Positions 40,307-48,500 of a stretch of DNA of 64,000 nt are shown one piece after another (within the stretch, counting starts at the first letter, position 1; every line of letters begins with the position of its first letter). A model generated the notes under the pieces. The model had not been told where the DNA came from and searched no databases. It saw only the letters and a list, made by a program, of their open reading frames with translations. The DNA is taken from assembly GCA_019635435.1 (NCBI GenBank), contig JAHBZM010000001.1, positions 2,790,001 to 2,854,000 of the forward strand, written 5' to 3'. The position numbers and the translations under genes are program-made. The stretch is from Ramlibacter sp. (GTDB lineage: Bacteria > Pseudomonadota > Gammaproteobacteria > Burkholderiales > Burkholderiaceae_C).

Positions 40307-42822
40307 GCCCAGAAGTCCTTGCGGCACAGGCCGCGCGCCGCGCAGAAGTCGCAGACCCGGCCCTCGCCCAGCGCCGGCAACGCCGCGCCATCGCCGATGG
40401 CCGCCAGGTCGTGCAGCATGCCCTCGACCAGCGCGTCGCGGGCGGCCACCACCTCGGGCTGCTCCACGGTCCGGGTCTCGCGCTCGCCCACGTTCACATA
40501 GGCGGCGCGCAGCGTGTCGTCTTCGAGCAGCGCGGCGTAGAACGCGAGCTGGGTGTCCTCGGTGGGCGCCTTGACGCGGTCGCGCGAAACCTGAAGATTC
40601 TCGGTTTTGTAGTCCACCACCATGCGCAGCCCGGCTGCATCACTGTCCACCCGGTCAATGCGGCCCATGAGCTGGACCGGGCCAAGCTGGACCCGCGCCT
40701 CGCTCTCGGCCTGGCTGAACTGCAGCCCCTGGGCCTCATGGCTCTCCAGCCAGGCCAGGTAGCCATCGCGCAGGCCCGGCCAGCCGGCGGAAAAAGGCAA
40801 AAACTCATCCTCGGGCAGGCCGGCCTCTCGCGTCTGGGCCTCGGCCACGGCGTCGAGCAAGGCCTGGCGCGCCGGGCCGGGCGGCAAGGGCCCGGCCGCC
40901 AGGGCCCGGTGAAAGTCGCGCAGCACGGCATGCAGCCAGTTGCCAAAGTCGCGCTTGTCGATGTCGGCGTCCAGCTCATCCGACTCCCGCAAACCGAGCT
41001 GGCGCAGCGCGAAGAACCGGTAGGGGCAGCGGCGCAGGTCCTCATAGGCGCTGGCCGAGAGCACCGGCACGGGCAGTTGCGGCGCGCGCGGCTGCGGCCG
41101 CGGCGTCGGGCATGGCGCCACCGGTCGCAGCGCGCGGGGGTCGGCCCCGGCCTGGCCCAGCCCGGCCAGTTGCATCTGCTGAACCAGGGCACTGGGCAGC
41201 AGCGGTTCGCCCGCGGCATCGCCACGGCGCCACAGCACGTCGCAGTGGGCCATGCCCAGCGCCTGCTGCCAGGCAGCGCGCTGCGCGGCTTCGAGGGTGG
41301 CGCGCGAATCAAAGCCCAGCGCCTCGCGCTGGGCTGTCGTCCAGGGCCCGGGCGGCTCGGGCGACGCGGGCAGGTTCGCCTCGTCGCAGCCCGGCAGCAC
41401 GGCGGCCGCGAACGGCTGGGCCAGCATCTGCTCCAGCGGCAGCACCACGACCTGCTCGTCGCGCGGGTGACGGGGCTTGAAGCTGGCCGCCTCCAGCGCG
41501 TCGCGGACCCAGGCGCTGAAGTCCGCCAGGCCCATGCGGCACCCGCCCTGCGGCAGGCTGGCCCACAGGGCCTGACCGTCCTCGGCCAGTCCGAGCGCGG
41601 CCAGCACCGCGTCGCCGGCCGCGTCCCCCTGCAGCAGCGGCCACTGGCCACCGGCCTGCAGCAGTTCGCGCAGGCCCTGCAACCAGTGCACGAGGGCGCG
41701 CGGGCGTTGCAGGCCTTCGCGCAGCAGGTCCAGCGCAGGAACCAGCGTGGCATGGCGCGGCAGAGGGCCGAGCCGGGCCGAGGCCGACGCCCAGTCGCGC
41801 AGACCGGCGTCGCGCAGGGCTTTCTCAAGCGCCCGCACGGCGCCGGCGTCGAACGCCGGGGCATGTTTGAGCCAGTCCAGCACCGTGTCGCTGGACGCCT
41901 GCCAGGCACAGGCCTGCAGCGCCGTCATGAGGTGGGCGGCAGCGCGGGTGGTCGACAGCTTCCAGCCGGTCTCGTCACGCAGCCGCACCCCCTGGGCGCC
42001 CAGCATGGCGCGGATGCGGCGGGTCAGGGCCCGGTCGGTGGCGGCCAGCGCCACCGGCGCGCGGCCTGCCTCCAGGTGCCGCAGCACGCAGGCGGCGGCG
42101 CGTTCCGCTTCGTCCTCAGGGCCCTGCGCTTCATGCCAGGCCACCTGGCCCGCAGGCGGCGTGCCCATGAGCGGCAGAGCCACCGCCTTGTGCGCCAGCC
42201 GCGCGCGGATCTGATCAACCAGGGGCTCGGCCTGGAAACCCTCGAGCACCACCAGGCAATCAAGCTCGGCATCCAGGTCATCGGTCAGCAACGCGTCGGT
42301 GGCATAGCTTGACGCCAAGGCCCATTCCAGCGCGATGCGGGCCACGGCCGCCTCCAGGGCGAGCGCCGGCGCCTCCAGCCCGGCCACCACCGCGCCGCGG
42401 GCCCGATGGGCCCACGCCGGCCGCTGCGCCGGCGGCACGGCCGCGACGCGGCCCGCAAGCTGGCACGCGGCTTCGACCAGGCGGCCCGCGAGCAGTTCGC
42501 GCTGGGCCGCCAGGCCGGCCTGTTCAAGAAGCCCCTGGGCGGTGAGCAGGTCACGCGCGGTGTCAAAGCACAGGTCCTGCGGGCCTGGCAGGAAGCCGCC
42601 GCGGCTGCGGGTCCAGTTCATGGTGGTCTCAAAACGCGGGGCGAAGCCATCGGGCACCGCGCAGGCCCAGGCCTTGCGTGCCTGCCCCATCAACTGGGCA
42701 TACGGGACCAGCACCACCGTGCGGGCGGGATGCGCGCCACGCCCGCGCAGCAGCTGCGCCACATGCCCCATCAGGGCGGCCAGCGAGCCCTGCGCCTGAT
42801 GGTTTTGCGCTATCGCATCCAT
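40303..42822 (-). CDS. addB: AddB-like nuclease subunit with Fe-S-type cysteines
   Basis: 839-residue partner of AddA. The N-terminal part is a degenerate helicase without Walker A; the C-terminal part is a PD-(D/E)XK nuclease: QLMGRIDRVDSD, RMVVDYKTEN and QLAFYAALL. Four Cys suited to a 4Fe-4S cluster bracket the nuclease, as known for AddB: RRCPYRFF before it and CDFCAARGLC (Cx2Cx5C) after it. The ATG at 42822 was chosen because sequence upstream belongs to the trxA promoter gap. Its start codon lies inside copy 8 of the 17-bp repeat, whose A/T-rich sequence replaces any normal ribosome-binding site. Confidence 0.87.
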   Translation of the reverse strand: MDAIAQNHQAQGSLAALMGHVAQLLRGRGAHPARTVVLVPYAQLMGQARKAWACAVPDGFAPRFETTMNWTRSRGGFLPGPQDLCFDTARDLLTAQGLLEQAGLAAQRELLAGRLVEAACQLAGRVAAVPPAQRPAWAHRARGAVVAGLEAPALALEAAVARIALEWALASSYATDALLTDDLDAELDCLVVLEGFQAEPLVDQIRARLAHKAVALPLMGTPPAGQVAWHEAQGPEDEAERAAACVLRHLEAGRAPVALAATDRALTRRIRAMLGAQGVRLRDETGWKLSTTRAAAHLMTALQACAWQASSDTVLDWLKHAPAFDAGAVRALEKALRDAGLRDWASASARLGPLPRHATLVPALDLLREGLQRPRALVHWLQGLRELLQAGGQWPLLQGDAAGDAVLAALGLAEDGQALWASLPQGGCRMGLADFSAWVRDALEAASFKPRHPRDEQVVVLPLEQMLAQPFAAAVLPGCDEANLPASPEPPGPWTTAQREALGFDSRATLEAAQRAAWQQALGMAHCDVLWRRGDAAGEPLLPSALVQQMQLAGLGQAGADPRALRPVAPCPTPRPQPRAPQLPVPVLSASAYEDLRRCPYRFFALRQLGLRESDELDADIDKRDFGNWLHAVLRDFHRALAAGPLPPGPARQALLDAVAEAQTREAGLPEDEFLPFSAGWPGLRDGYLAWLESHEAQGLQFSQAESEARVQLGPVQLMGRIDRVDSDAAGLRMVVDYKTENLQVSRDRVKAPTEDTQLAFYAALLEDDTLRAAYVNVGERETRTVEQPEVVAARDALVEGMLHDLAAIGDGAALPALGEGRVCDFCAARGLCRKDFWA

Positions 42823-42825
42823 AGC
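42809..42825. repeat. 17-bp dispersed inverted repeat, copy 8 (over the addB start)
   Basis: GCTAT-CGCATCC-ATAGC, perfect 5-bp arms. The addB ATG (42820-42822 on the minus strand) is inside it. Confidence 0.6.
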
Positions 42826-42920
42826 ACGCGGGGCCTCTTGCACGGCCTGTAGGGGGACTTGGTTTCTGTCACAATTCCCCCACTTTAGCTGTACCGCCAA
42901 CTGACATCCAAGGAACCACC

Positions 42921-43253
42921 ATGGCCAGCGACCTCATCAAACATATCTCCGACACCAGCTTCGAGGCCGATGTGCTGCAGGCCGGCAAACCCGTGCTGGT
43001 GGACTACTGGGCCGAGTGGTGCGGCCCCTGCAAGATGATCGCGCCCATCCTCGACGAAGTGGCCGGCACCTACGGTGACAAGCTGCAGATCGCCAAGATG
43101 AACGTGGACGAGAACCGCGACATCCCCGCCAAGTTCGGCATCCGCGGCATCCCCACGCTGATGCTGTTCAAGGATGGCCAGTTGGCCGCCACCAAGGTGG
43201 GCGCCATGAGCAAGGCGCAACTGACCGCGTTCATCGACCAGCAACTGGCCTGA
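42921..43253 (+). CDS. trxA: Thioredoxin 1
   Basis: 110-residue general protein disulfide reductase. Active site WCGPC (33-37), plus the conserved DYWAEWCGPCK context, the cis-Pro loop GIRGIPTLMLF and an unbroken thioredoxin fold to the end. Start ATG with AGGAACC upstream. It is divergent from addB and followed by a terminator before rho; the trxA-rho order is widespread in proteobacteria. Confidence 0.98.
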   Translation: MASDLIKHISDTSFEADVLQAGKPVLVDYWAEWCGPCKMIAPILDEVAGTYGDKLQIAKMNVDENRDIPAKFGIRGIPTLMLFKDGQLAATKVGAMSKAQLTAFIDQQLA

Positions 43254-43275
43254 ACGCATTGCGACACAAAAAATG

Positions 43276-43299
43276 ACGGGGCCCTCGCGGCCCCGTTTT
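43276..43299 (+). terminator. Intrinsic terminator after trxA
   Basis: ACGGGGCC-CTCGC-GGCCCCGT followed by TTT: an 8-bp stem and a short T-run, 22 bp after the trxA stop. Confidence 0.85.
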
Positions 43300-43315
43300 C
43301 ACGTGATTTTCCTGT

Positions 43316-43443
43316 CATAATTGTTCTCAGTTCACCAGCGCGCCCCGGGCGGCTGGTTCGAGTTCCAGGTCTGTGAGGCTCCTCTTGCCTCACATCCCCC
43401 CTCCCCCAAGACTTTCCCAGAACTCCCCCAAAGGGGTCACTCC
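43316..43443 (+). promoter_or_regulatory. rho promoter and C-rich, rut-like leader
   Basis: CATAAT at 43316-43321 is a -10 candidate, giving a leader of about 115 nt. Bases 43381-43430 contain 28 C and only 3 G, the unstructured C-over-G composition of Rho-utilisation sites, directly before the GGGG ribosome site (43433-43436) and the ATG. Autogenous termination by Rho in its own leader is known in E. coli; that this leader does so is inference. Confidence 0.6.
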
Positions 43444-44709
43444 ATGCACTTAAACGAACTCAAGGCACTGCACGTGTCTGAAGTCCTCAAGCAGGCCGAA
43501 GAGCTTGAGATCGAAAACACCGGCCGCATGCGCAAGCAGGAGCTGATGTTCGCCATCATCAAGAAACGCGCCAAGGCCGGCGAACAGGTGTTTGCCGACG
43601 GCGTGCTCGAAATCCTGCCCGACGGCTTCGGCTTCCTGCGCAGCCCCGACACCAGCTACACGGCCAGCACCGACGACATCTACATCTCGCCCAGCCAGGT
43701 GCGCCGCTTCAACCTGCACACCGGCGACATGATCGAGGGCGAAGTGCGCATCCCCAAGGACGGCGAGCGCTATTTCGCGCTGACCAAGCTGGACATGGTC
43801 AACGGCGGGCCTCCGGAGCAGAACAAGCACAAGGTCATGTTCGAGAACCTGACCCCGCTGTTCCCCAAGGAGCAGATGAAGCTGGAGCGTGACAACTTCA
43901 AGGGCGAGGAAAACATCACCAGCCGAGTGATCGACATCATCGCTCCCATCGGCAAGGGCCAGCGTGCCCTGCTGGTGGCCCCGCCCAAGAGCGGCAAGAC
44001 GGTGATGATGCAGCACATCGCCCACGCCATCGCGGCCAATTACCCCGACAGCTACATGATGGTTCTGCTGGTGGACGAGCGGCCCGAGGAAGTGACCGAA
44101 ATGCAGCGCTCGGTCAAGGCCGAGGTGATTGCCTCCACCTTTGATGAGCCCGCCGCCCGCCACGTGCACGTGGCCGAAATGGTGATCGAGCGCGCCAAGC
44201 GCCTGGTCGAGCTGAAAAAAGACGTGGTGATCCTGCTGGACTCCATCACCCGCCTGGCCCGCGCCTACAACAACGTGGTGCCGTCGTCGGGCAAGGTGCT
44301 GACCGGCGGCGTGGACTCCAATGCCCTGCAGCGCCCCAAGCGCTTCCTGGGCGCGGCCCGCAACGTGGAAGAAGGCGGCTCGCTGACCATCATCGCCACC
44401 GCGCTGGTCGACACCGGCAGCCGCATGGACGAAGTGATCTTTGAAGAGTTCAAGGGCACGGGCAACAGTGAAATCCACCTAGACCGCCGCCTGTACGAAA
44501 AGCGCGTGTTCCCCTCGATCCAGCTCAACCGCAGCGGCACCCGCCGCGAGGAACTGCTGCTGGCCCCCGAGATCCTGCAAAAGACCCGCATCCTGCGCCA
44601 GTTCATGTACAACATGGACGAGATCGAGTCCATGGAAATGGTGCTCAAGAGCATGCGCGCCACCAAGACCAACGTCGAGTTCTTCGACATGATGCGCCGC
44701 GGCGGCTGA
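43444..44709 (+). CDS. rho: Transcription termination factor Rho
   Basis: 421-residue hexameric RNA helicase ending transcripts. The N-terminal RNA-binding part has the cold-shock-like core FADGVLEILPDGFGFLRSP; the motor has Walker A VAPPKSGKTVMMQ, Walker B DVVILLDSITRLARAYN, the Q-loop region PSSGKVLTGGVD and the R-loop area LDRRLYEKRVFPS. Starts at ATG 43444 (MHLNELKALHVSE), the standard Rho N-terminus; the frame is open before it but non-homologous. No long Asp/Glu- or Arg-rich insertion is present. Confidence 0.98.
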   Translation: MHLNELKALHVSEVLKQAEELEIENTGRMRKQELMFAIIKKRAKAGEQVFADGVLEILPDGFGFLRSPDTSYTASTDDIYISPSQVRRFNLHTGDMIEGEVRIPKDGERYFALTKLDMVNGGPPEQNKHKVMFENLTPLFPKEQMKLERDNFKGEENITSRVIDIIAPIGKGQRALLVAPPKSGKTVMMQHIAHAIAANYPDSYMMVLLVDERPEEVTEMQRSVKAEVIASTFDEPAARHVHVAEMVIERAKRLVELKKDVVILLDSITRLARAYNNVVPSSGKVLTGGVDSNALQRPKRFLGAARNVEEGGSLTIIATALVDTGSRMDEVIFEEFKGTGNSEIHLDRRLYEKRVFPSIQLNRSGTRREELLLAPEILQKTRILRQFMYNMDEIESMEMVLKSMRATKTNVEFFDMMRRGG

Positions 44710-44736
44710 TCCGGCTCCAAGTCCTTGATTTAATTG

Positions 44737-44742
44737 TATAAT
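44737..44742 (+). promoter_or_regulatory. -10 element of rpmE2
   Basis: Perfect TATAAT, 69 bases before the rpmE2 ATG, in the 101-bp gap after rho. No strong -35 is seen. The AAGGAAG ribosome site precedes the ATG. Confidence 0.6.
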
Positions 44743-44810
44743 CGAGGGCTTTTTGCGGAAAGTAGGCTGGACGGTCCGGCCCGGCTCCCGCAGCTGACTC
44801 AAGGAAGATC

Positions 44811-45095
44811 ATGAAAGAAGGCATTCACCCCAATTACCGCGAAGTGCTCTTCGTGGACCTGTCCAACGGTTTCAAGTTCGTGACCCGTTCCTGCGTGAAC
44901 ACCAAGGAAATGGGCAAGACGGACGACGGCCGCGAGCTGCCGCTGTTCAAGCTGGACACCTCCAGCGAATCGCATCCGTTCTACACCGGCACGCAGAAGT
45001 CGGTCAACGACATGGGTGGCCGCGTCGACAAGTTCTTCAAGAAGTTCGGCAAGCCCGCGGGCAAGACCGAAGAAGCCGGCAAGACCGCTGCCTGA
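44811..45095 (+). CDS. rpmE2: Ribosomal protein bL31, type B (zinc-free form)
   Basis: 94-residue large-subunit protein. Starts MKEGIHPNYREVLFVDLSNGFKF and contains SHPFYTGTQK and GGRVDKFFKKFG, diagnostic of bL31. It has one Cys only and no CxxC pair, so it is the zinc-independent paralogue (YkgM-type). A short Lys/Ala/Glu tail follows the family core. In many Burkholderiales the type B form sits after rho, as here; whether a zinc-type copy exists elsewhere cannot be seen. Confidence 0.96.
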   Translation: MKEGIHPNYREVLFVDLSNGFKFVTRSCVNTKEMGKTDDGRELPLFKLDTSSESHPFYTGTQKSVNDMGGRVDKFFKKFGKPAGKTEEAGKTAA

Positions 45096-45118
45096 TAGGC
45101 CGCGCTCCGCCAGAGCCA

Positions 45119-45149
45119 GGGCAGCCCGGGTCACCGCGCTGCCCTTTTT
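45119..45149 (+). terminator. Intrinsic terminator after rpmE2
   Basis: GGGCAGC, 12-base loop, GCTGCCC, then TTTTT; 23 bp after the stop. Confidence 0.85.
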
Positions 45150-45212
45150 GTTGGTCCGTCGCGCCCGCCGCCGGTGGATCGCCCCCCGATACAGGGGCTC
45201 ATAATTCCCCGC

Positions 45213-46892
45213 GTGAACCAGCCTACCCCTGCCATCGTGACCCAGACCGCCGTGCGCCGATTGCCGCGGCTGGCCCTGGTGCTGTTCTGCCTTGCCTACG
45301 TCTTGCCCGGCTTCATCGGCCGCGAGCCCTGGAAAAATGCCGACATGACGGCGTTTGGCTACATGGCCGAACTGGCCTCTGGCGCGGCCCACTGGCTCAG
45401 CCCCACGCTGTTGGGCCAACCCCCTGAGTTCGACGCGCTGCTGCCCTACTGGCTCGGCGCCTGGGCGATTCAGCTCGCCCCCCCTTGGGTACCGGGTGAT
45501 TTCGCGGCACGCATCCCGTTTGCGCTGTTGCTGGCACTGACCCTGGTGGCGACCTGGTATGGCGTCTACTACCTCGCCCGCAGCCCCCAGGCCCAGCCCG
45601 TCACCTTTGCATTTGGCGGCGAAGCCCAACCGACCGACTATGCCCGCGCCATGGCCGACGGCGGGCTGCTGGCGCTGATTGCCTGCCTGGGCCTGGCACA
45701 GCTCTCCCACGAAACCACGCCCGCGCTGGCACAGGTGGGGTTCACCGCGCTGAGTTTCTATGCGCTGGCCGCCACCCCCTGGCGAACCTGGCAACCCGCG
45801 GTGGGCCTGGTGGCCGGCCTCGCGGGGCTGGCGCTCAGCGGCGCCCCCACCATGGCCCTGCTGTTTGCCGCGGGAGGAGCCACGCTGTCGCTGCTGGACC
45901 CATCGCCCGAGGCCGACGTGAGGGCGCGCAGCCGCCGCTGGGCCGGCTTCGTCCTGCTCGTGGCCGTTGGCGTGGCCGCACTGGCCTGGACGCTCGATGC
46001 CTTCCACTGGCGCGTCGGCCAGCCATCGGGCGACTGGCGCAGCCTGGCGCGGCTGCTGCTGTGGTTCACCTGGCCTGCCTGGCCCCTGGCCTGCTGGACC
46101 CTGTGGCGCTGGCGCCGCCAGCTCGGCAGCCGGCACGTGGCCCTGCCACTGGTCTTTGTCGCGGCCTCCCTGATCACCACGCTGGTCACGCCGTCGTCCG
46201 ACCGCTCCCTGCTGCTGGGCCTGCCCGCGCTGGCCGCGCTGGCCGCCTTCGCGCTGCCCACGCTACAACGCAGCGTCGCCGCCTTGATCGACTGGTTCAC
46301 CCTGCTGTTCTTCAGCGGCTGCGCGCTGGTGATCTGGGTGGTCTGGATCGCCATGCAGACGGGCGTGCCCGCCAAGCCGGCCGCCAATGTTGCCCGGCTG
46401 GCCCCGGGCTTCGTGCCCAGTTTCTCCATGCTGGCCTTCGTGGTCGCGCTCGCGGCCACCCTCTGCTGGGCGTGGCTGGTGCACTGGCGGGCTGGCCGGC
46501 ATCGCGCCGCGATCTGGAAAAGCCTGGTGCTGCCGGCCGGCGGCGCGGCGCTGTGCTGGCTGCTGCTGATGACGCTGTGGATGCCATTGCTGGACTACGC
46601 GCGTGGCTACACGCCGCTTGTCAGGCAGGTGGTCCGGCAGACGGGCGGGGCCGACTGCCTTGAAGTCCATGGCCTGAGCCGTGGCCAGATCGCCGCCCTG
46701 CAGTACCACAGCCGGCTCAAGTTACGCCCCGTCGGACTGACGCCCACCTGTTCCTGGCTCGTGGTGGGCGCCAGTTCCCTTGACGCATTGACCCTTGCCC
46801 TGGACATGCGGCGCTGGGCGCTGCAGGCCAACCTGCACCCTCCGGCCGACGCGGCCGACAACGTCCTGCTGTTCAGGCGCAACAGCCCGTGA
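45213..46892 (+). CDS. ArnT-like (GT39/GT83) membrane glycosyltransferase
   Basis: 559-residue polytopic protein with about a dozen hydrophobic helices. The first periplasmic loop, REPWKNADMTAFGYMAEL followed by WLSPTLLGQPPEFDALLPYW, matches the layout of ArnT/PMT enzymes that use polyprenyl-phosphate sugars, although the usual DE acidic pair is NAD here. The C-terminal 120 residues form a soluble domain with Cys in GADCLEVHGL and TPTCSW. Start taken at GTG 45213; an in-frame ATG at 45174 lies in the rpmE2 terminator region. A CATAAT at 45200-45205 could give a leaderless transcript. Acceptor and sugar unknown. Confidence 0.75.
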   Translation: MNQPTPAIVTQTAVRRLPRLALVLFCLAYVLPGFIGREPWKNADMTAFGYMAELASGAAHWLSPTLLGQPPEFDALLPYWLGAWAIQLAPPWVPGDFAARIPFALLLALTLVATWYGVYYLARSPQAQPVTFAFGGEAQPTDYARAMADGGLLALIACLGLAQLSHETTPALAQVGFTALSFYALAATPWRTWQPAVGLVAGLAGLALSGAPTMALLFAAGGATLSLLDPSPEADVRARSRRWAGFVLLVAVGVAALAWTLDAFHWRVGQPSGDWRSLARLLLWFTWPAWPLACWTLWRWRRQLGSRHVALPLVFVAASLITTLVTPSSDRSLLLGLPALAALAAFALPTLQRSVAALIDWFTLLFFSGCALVIWVVWIAMQTGVPAKPAANVARLAPGFVPSFSMLAFVVALAATLCWAWLVHWRAGRHRAAIWKSLVLPAGGAALCWLLLMTLWMPLLDYARGYTPLVRQVVRQTGGADCLEVHGLSRGQIAALQYHSRLKLRPVGLTPTCSWLVVGASSLDALTLALDMRRWALQANLHPPADAADNVLLFRRNSP

Positions 46893-46902
46893 TAATGACT
46901 GC

Positions 46903-47577
46903 ATGGCCAAATTGATCGTCCGCCCCACGGCGTCAGCCGACATTGCGCCACTGCTGCGTCTGCAGGCGCATGTCTACCCGAGCATCGCTCCCTGGAAACA
47001 GGACCAGCTCGCCCATCAGATCGAACTCTTTCCCGAGGGCCAGCTGGTCGCCGAGCTCGATGGCCGGATCGTCGGCTGCGCCAGTTCGCTGGTGATCCTC
47101 TGGGATGAATGGGCCGACGAACACACCTGGAGTGAAATCACCGCCTCGGGCACGTTCGACACCCACACCCCCCAGGGACTCACGCTCTACGGCGCCGAGG
47201 TCTTCGTCGACCCGCGCCTGCGTGGCAAACGCGTGGGCCACATGCTGTATGAGGGGCGCCGCAAACTGTGCAAGCAGCTGAACCTGCGGCGCATCATCGC
47301 CTGCGGCCGCCTGCCCGGCTATGCGGCCGTGGCCGACCAGATGTCGATCGAGCTGTACGCCAGGAAGGTGCTGTGGGGCGATCTGTTCGACCCCGTGCTG
47401 AGCTTCCAGTTACGCGAGGGATTCAGGTACTGCGGTATCATGAAAAACTATCTGCCGGATGACCATGAATCCAGTGGCCATGCGTCACTGATCGTCTGGA
47501 TCAATCCGGACTATGACCCGTCGCAGGGCACCGCGCTTCAACGCGCTGCAAGCGGCGCAACGGAGTCGCCCCCATGA
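46903..47577 (+). CDS. GNAT-family N-acetyltransferase
   Basis: 224 residues. The acetyl-CoA-binding segment is VDPRLRGKRVGHMLYEGRRKLC (R/QxxGxG/A loop) after beta-4 LYGAEVFV; the C-terminal part has a clear GFRYCGIMKNYLPDD. It overlaps the carbon-nitrogen hydrolase gene by ATGA. In several bacteria (e.g. Bacillus YhcX) an equivalent GNAT domain is fused to the equivalent hydrolase, so the two proteins probably act together. Substrate unknown. ATG at 46903 is 10 bp after the glycosyltransferase stop. Confidence 0.88.
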   Translation: MAKLIVRPTASADIAPLLRLQAHVYPSIAPWKQDQLAHQIELFPEGQLVAELDGRIVGCASSLVILWDEWADEHTWSEITASGTFDTHTPQGLTLYGAEVFVDPRLRGKRVGHMLYEGRRKLCKQLNLRRIIACGRLPGYAAVADQMSIELYARKVLWGDLFDPVLSFQLREGFRYCGIMKNYLPDDHESSGHASLIVWINPDYDPSQGTALQRAASGATESPP

Positions 47578-48500
47578 GCCAGCAACACCCCGACCTTGCC
47601 AAGGACCCGGCGCACAAGCCCACCCAGAACACGGTGCGCATCGCGGCGGTGCAGTACCTCCTTCGCTCCATCAACGACTGGAACGGTTTCGAGAACCAGG
47701 TGCGCTTCGTCATGAAGGCCGCGGGCGACTACAAGCCGCAGTTCGTGGTGTTTCCCGAGATCTTCACGACCCAGTTGCTGTCCTTCATGGACACCAGCGA
47801 TCTGCGCCGCGCGGTGCGCAACATGAACGACTACACCTCGCGGTACGTGGACCTGTTCACCGAGCTGGCCGCGCACTGGGGGGTTCACATTGTCGGCGGC
47901 AGCCACCCCACCATCACCGATGGCCAGTTGCTCAACACCGCCTACCTGTTCACCCCCGGTGGCAAGGTGTTCACCCAGGACAAGATCCACCTGACCCGCT
48001 GGGAAAAGGAGAAATGGAAAGGCGACCCGGGGCACCACCTGCGCGTGTTCGACACCCCGCACGGGCGCATCAGCATCCTGATCTGCTATGACATCGAGTT
48101 CCCCGAACTCTCGCGCAAGGTCTGCGAACAAGGGGCCGACATCATCTTCGTGCCGTCATGCACCGACGACCGCCAGGGCTTCTGGCGGGTGCGCTACTGC
48201 TGCCATGCGCGCGCGATTGAAAATCAGGTCTACGTGGCGGTGACGGGCACCGTGGGCAACCTGGCCGTGGAAGGTCTGGGCCTGCATTTCGGCCAGGCCG
48301 CCATCATCACTCCCTCGGATTTTCCGTTCGCGCGGGACGGCATCGCCGCCGAGGGCGTGCCCAACATGGAGCAGATCGTGATTGCCGACGTGGACCTGGG
48401 CAAGCTCATCAGCAACCGCGTCAACGGCACCACCATCCCGCTGTATGACAAGCGGATCGACGTCTACGACAATGATGTCGAGGTGATCACGACGCGCTGA
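47574..48500 (+). CDS. Carbon-nitrogen hydrolase (nitrilase superfamily)
   Basis: 308-residue amidase-type enzyme. Catalytic triad Glu in FVVFPEIFTTQL, Lys in DKIHLTRWEKEKW and Cys in ILICYDIEFPELSR. The GDPGHHLRVFDTPHGR strand and SCTDDRQGFWRVRYC region place it in the branch that is fused to GNAT domains elsewhere. Translationally coupled to the acetyltransferase upstream. It converges with phoR, overlapping by 14 bp. The natural substrate is unknown. Confidence 0.92.
   Translation: MSQQHPDLAKDPAHKPTQNTVRIAAVQYLLRSINDWNGFENQVRFVMKAAGDYKPQFVVFPEIFTTQLLSFMDTSDLRRAVRNMNDYTSRYVDLFTELAAHWGVHIVGGSHPTITDGQLLNTAYLFTPGGKVFTQDKIHLTRWEKEKWKGDPGHHLRVFDTPHGRISILICYDIEFPELSRKVCEQGADIIFVPSCTDDRQGFWRVRYCCHARAIENQVYVAVTGTVGNLAVEGLGLHFGQAAIITPSDFPFARDGIAAEGVPNMEQIVIADVDLGKLISNRVNGTTIPLYDKRIDVYDNDVEVITTR

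Noticed and set aside
43346..43372. tRNA-like GGTTCGAGTTCC in the rho leader
   Set aside because: Resembles a T-arm, but no acceptor stem, D-arm or anticodon arm can be formed around it.
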